Positions 63,695 to 64,000 of a stretch of DNA of 64,000 nucleotides are shown in pieces. Where the stretch lies: positions 20,854-84,853 of the forward strand of contig NZ_JAPZSC010000025.1 in assembly GCF_027531545.1 (NCBI RefSeq), given 5' to 3'. Both the position numbers and the translations under genes were made by a program. Under the pieces are notes generated by a model. That model was given only the letters and a program-made list of their open reading frames with translations. It did no database searches and had not been told where the DNA came from. Within the stretch, counting starts at the first letter, position 1. The number at the start of each line of letters is the position of its first letter. This DNA is from Silanimonas sp. (lineage in GTDB: Bacteria; Pseudomonadota; Gammaproteobacteria; Xanthomonadales; Xanthomonadaceae).

Positions 63695-64000
63695 CCTTTG
63701 GGCCGCGAGTTCGGCTCCATCCCGCCTGCGCTGTTCAACATCACGCGACCGACCGCTGAGGCGGGCGGCGCTCTGGCAGCCGCCAAGCGCCGCGCTGTTC
63801 CTCGGTGGAGTTCCTCGCGGGCGCAGGCACGAACCTTCTCGCATGCATCAGCCCGGCATCCGGCGAGGTTGATCTCGGCCAGATCGGGGCAGGGCTTGTC
63901 GCTCCGTAGGTCAGGCTGTAGCGTCTTGGCCTAACTATTCGCTCAAGCGGACAGATCAATCGCTTCGCGATTGATGCTGCCGCTTAGCTCAGACGTTAGG
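63689..64000 (+). other. Cassette C12: no convincing gene (cut by window edge at its attC)
   Basis: About 307 bases visible. An open frame from TTG 63698 to 63934 gives an Ala/Arg/Ser-rich peptide of odd composition. Stem-forming segments exist (GGCGCT with AGCGCC). No gene can be supported. Its attC reaches the window end. Confidence 0.5.
63929..64000 (+). repeat. attC site of C12, chimeric stem
   Basis: 72 of 73 bases visible: core GCCTAAC (63929-63935) and GTTAGG (63995-64000). The proximal stem is type B (CAG/CTG) while the distal stem is type A (ATCAATCG/CGATTGAT), so it is a hybrid of the two classes. Confidence 0.9.

Larger units (their letters stand above)
58804..64000 (+). mobile_element. 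Integron cassette array, 12 cassettes, array continues beyond the window
   Basis: Cassettes C1-C12 start at 58804, 59189, 59532, 59842, 60223, 60602, 61243, 61569, 62168, 62491, 63406 and 63689. Each begins TTAGGN and its attC ends in the complementary NCCTAAC, the rule for cassettes integrated by IntI. Eleven attC sites are exactly 73 bases long; the twelfth is cut by the window edge after 72. Cassette lengths are 283-915 bases. Eight cassettes carry a forward ORF, one (C8) a reverse ORF, three (C9, C11, C12) none I can support. The array is poorer in GC than the surrounding chromosome. Confidence 0.95.

Noticed and set aside
59122..64000. Regular repeats as a possible CRISPR array
   Set aside because: Repeats are 73 bases with internal pairing, spacing is 210-840 bases, and the intervening DNA carries genes; they are attC sites.

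Overview
The window is GC-rich, densely packed gammaproteobacterial chromosome. It looks like a member of the Xanthomonadales (Lysobacteraceae): three-gene petABC operon for cytochrome bc1, sspAB after petC, miaB-phoH-ybeY-corC, the ECF sigma/anti-sigma/DUF3106 set, three-piece pntAA/pntAB/pntB transhydrogenase, and a chromosomal integron. Genus cannot be fixed from what is visible.

Layout. 1-10 kb: start of a 5'-3' exonuclease gene, a nitroreductase, a DUF1631 protein, the transhydrogenase genes split by a reverse-strand sigma-factor module, SufT, CorA. 10-16 kb (reverse): miaB, phoH, a HAD phosphatase, ybeY, corC and a DUF4105 protein in one overlapping run. 15.7-24.8 kb: lytic transglycosylase, petABC with a terminator, sspAB, an FHA protein, nadC, a Trm112-like protein, purEK. 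24.8-30.2 kb: rsmE-bioA facing nudE-cysQ-mazG-HAD-DUF962, with overlapping or alternative starts. 30.2-36.9 kb: TetR/SDR/MATE efflux unit with a palindromic operator, a two-component system, an asparaginase-type Ntn hydrolase. 36.9-37.1 kb: a small element with 28-bp perfect terminal inverted repeats. 37.2-48 kb: hydrolase and prfC; then MASE1-GGDEF-EAL, phytase-like lipoprotein and M23 peptidase, divergent from a TonB receptor that converges on an alkaline phosphatase; both of the latter have Pho-box-like 11-bp repeats upstream. 48-57.5 kb: sdaA, a glutaredoxin-like protein, YceI/cytochrome b561/YceI, a 1211-residue hybrid histidine kinase, hemE, a WGR protein, a periplasmic binding protein.

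57.6-64.0 kb is a mobile sedentary-type integron: an intact integrase IntI (reverse) followed by at least 12 gene cassettes (forward array), each ended by a 73-bp attC site. The array runs off the right edge. Base composition is visibly lower in GC in the coding cassettes than in the chromosome. The first four cassettes encode small membrane or lipoproteins; others encode unknown proteins, an inverted self-promoted ribbon-helix-helix-like gene, and an alpha/beta hydrolase preceded by a 12-codon coupled leader ORF. Three cassettes have no convincing gene. The attC sites fall in two covarying stem types plus one chimera. This array is where undescribed biology is most likely.

All functions are from reading the translated sequence and recalled family knowledge; no database search was run.
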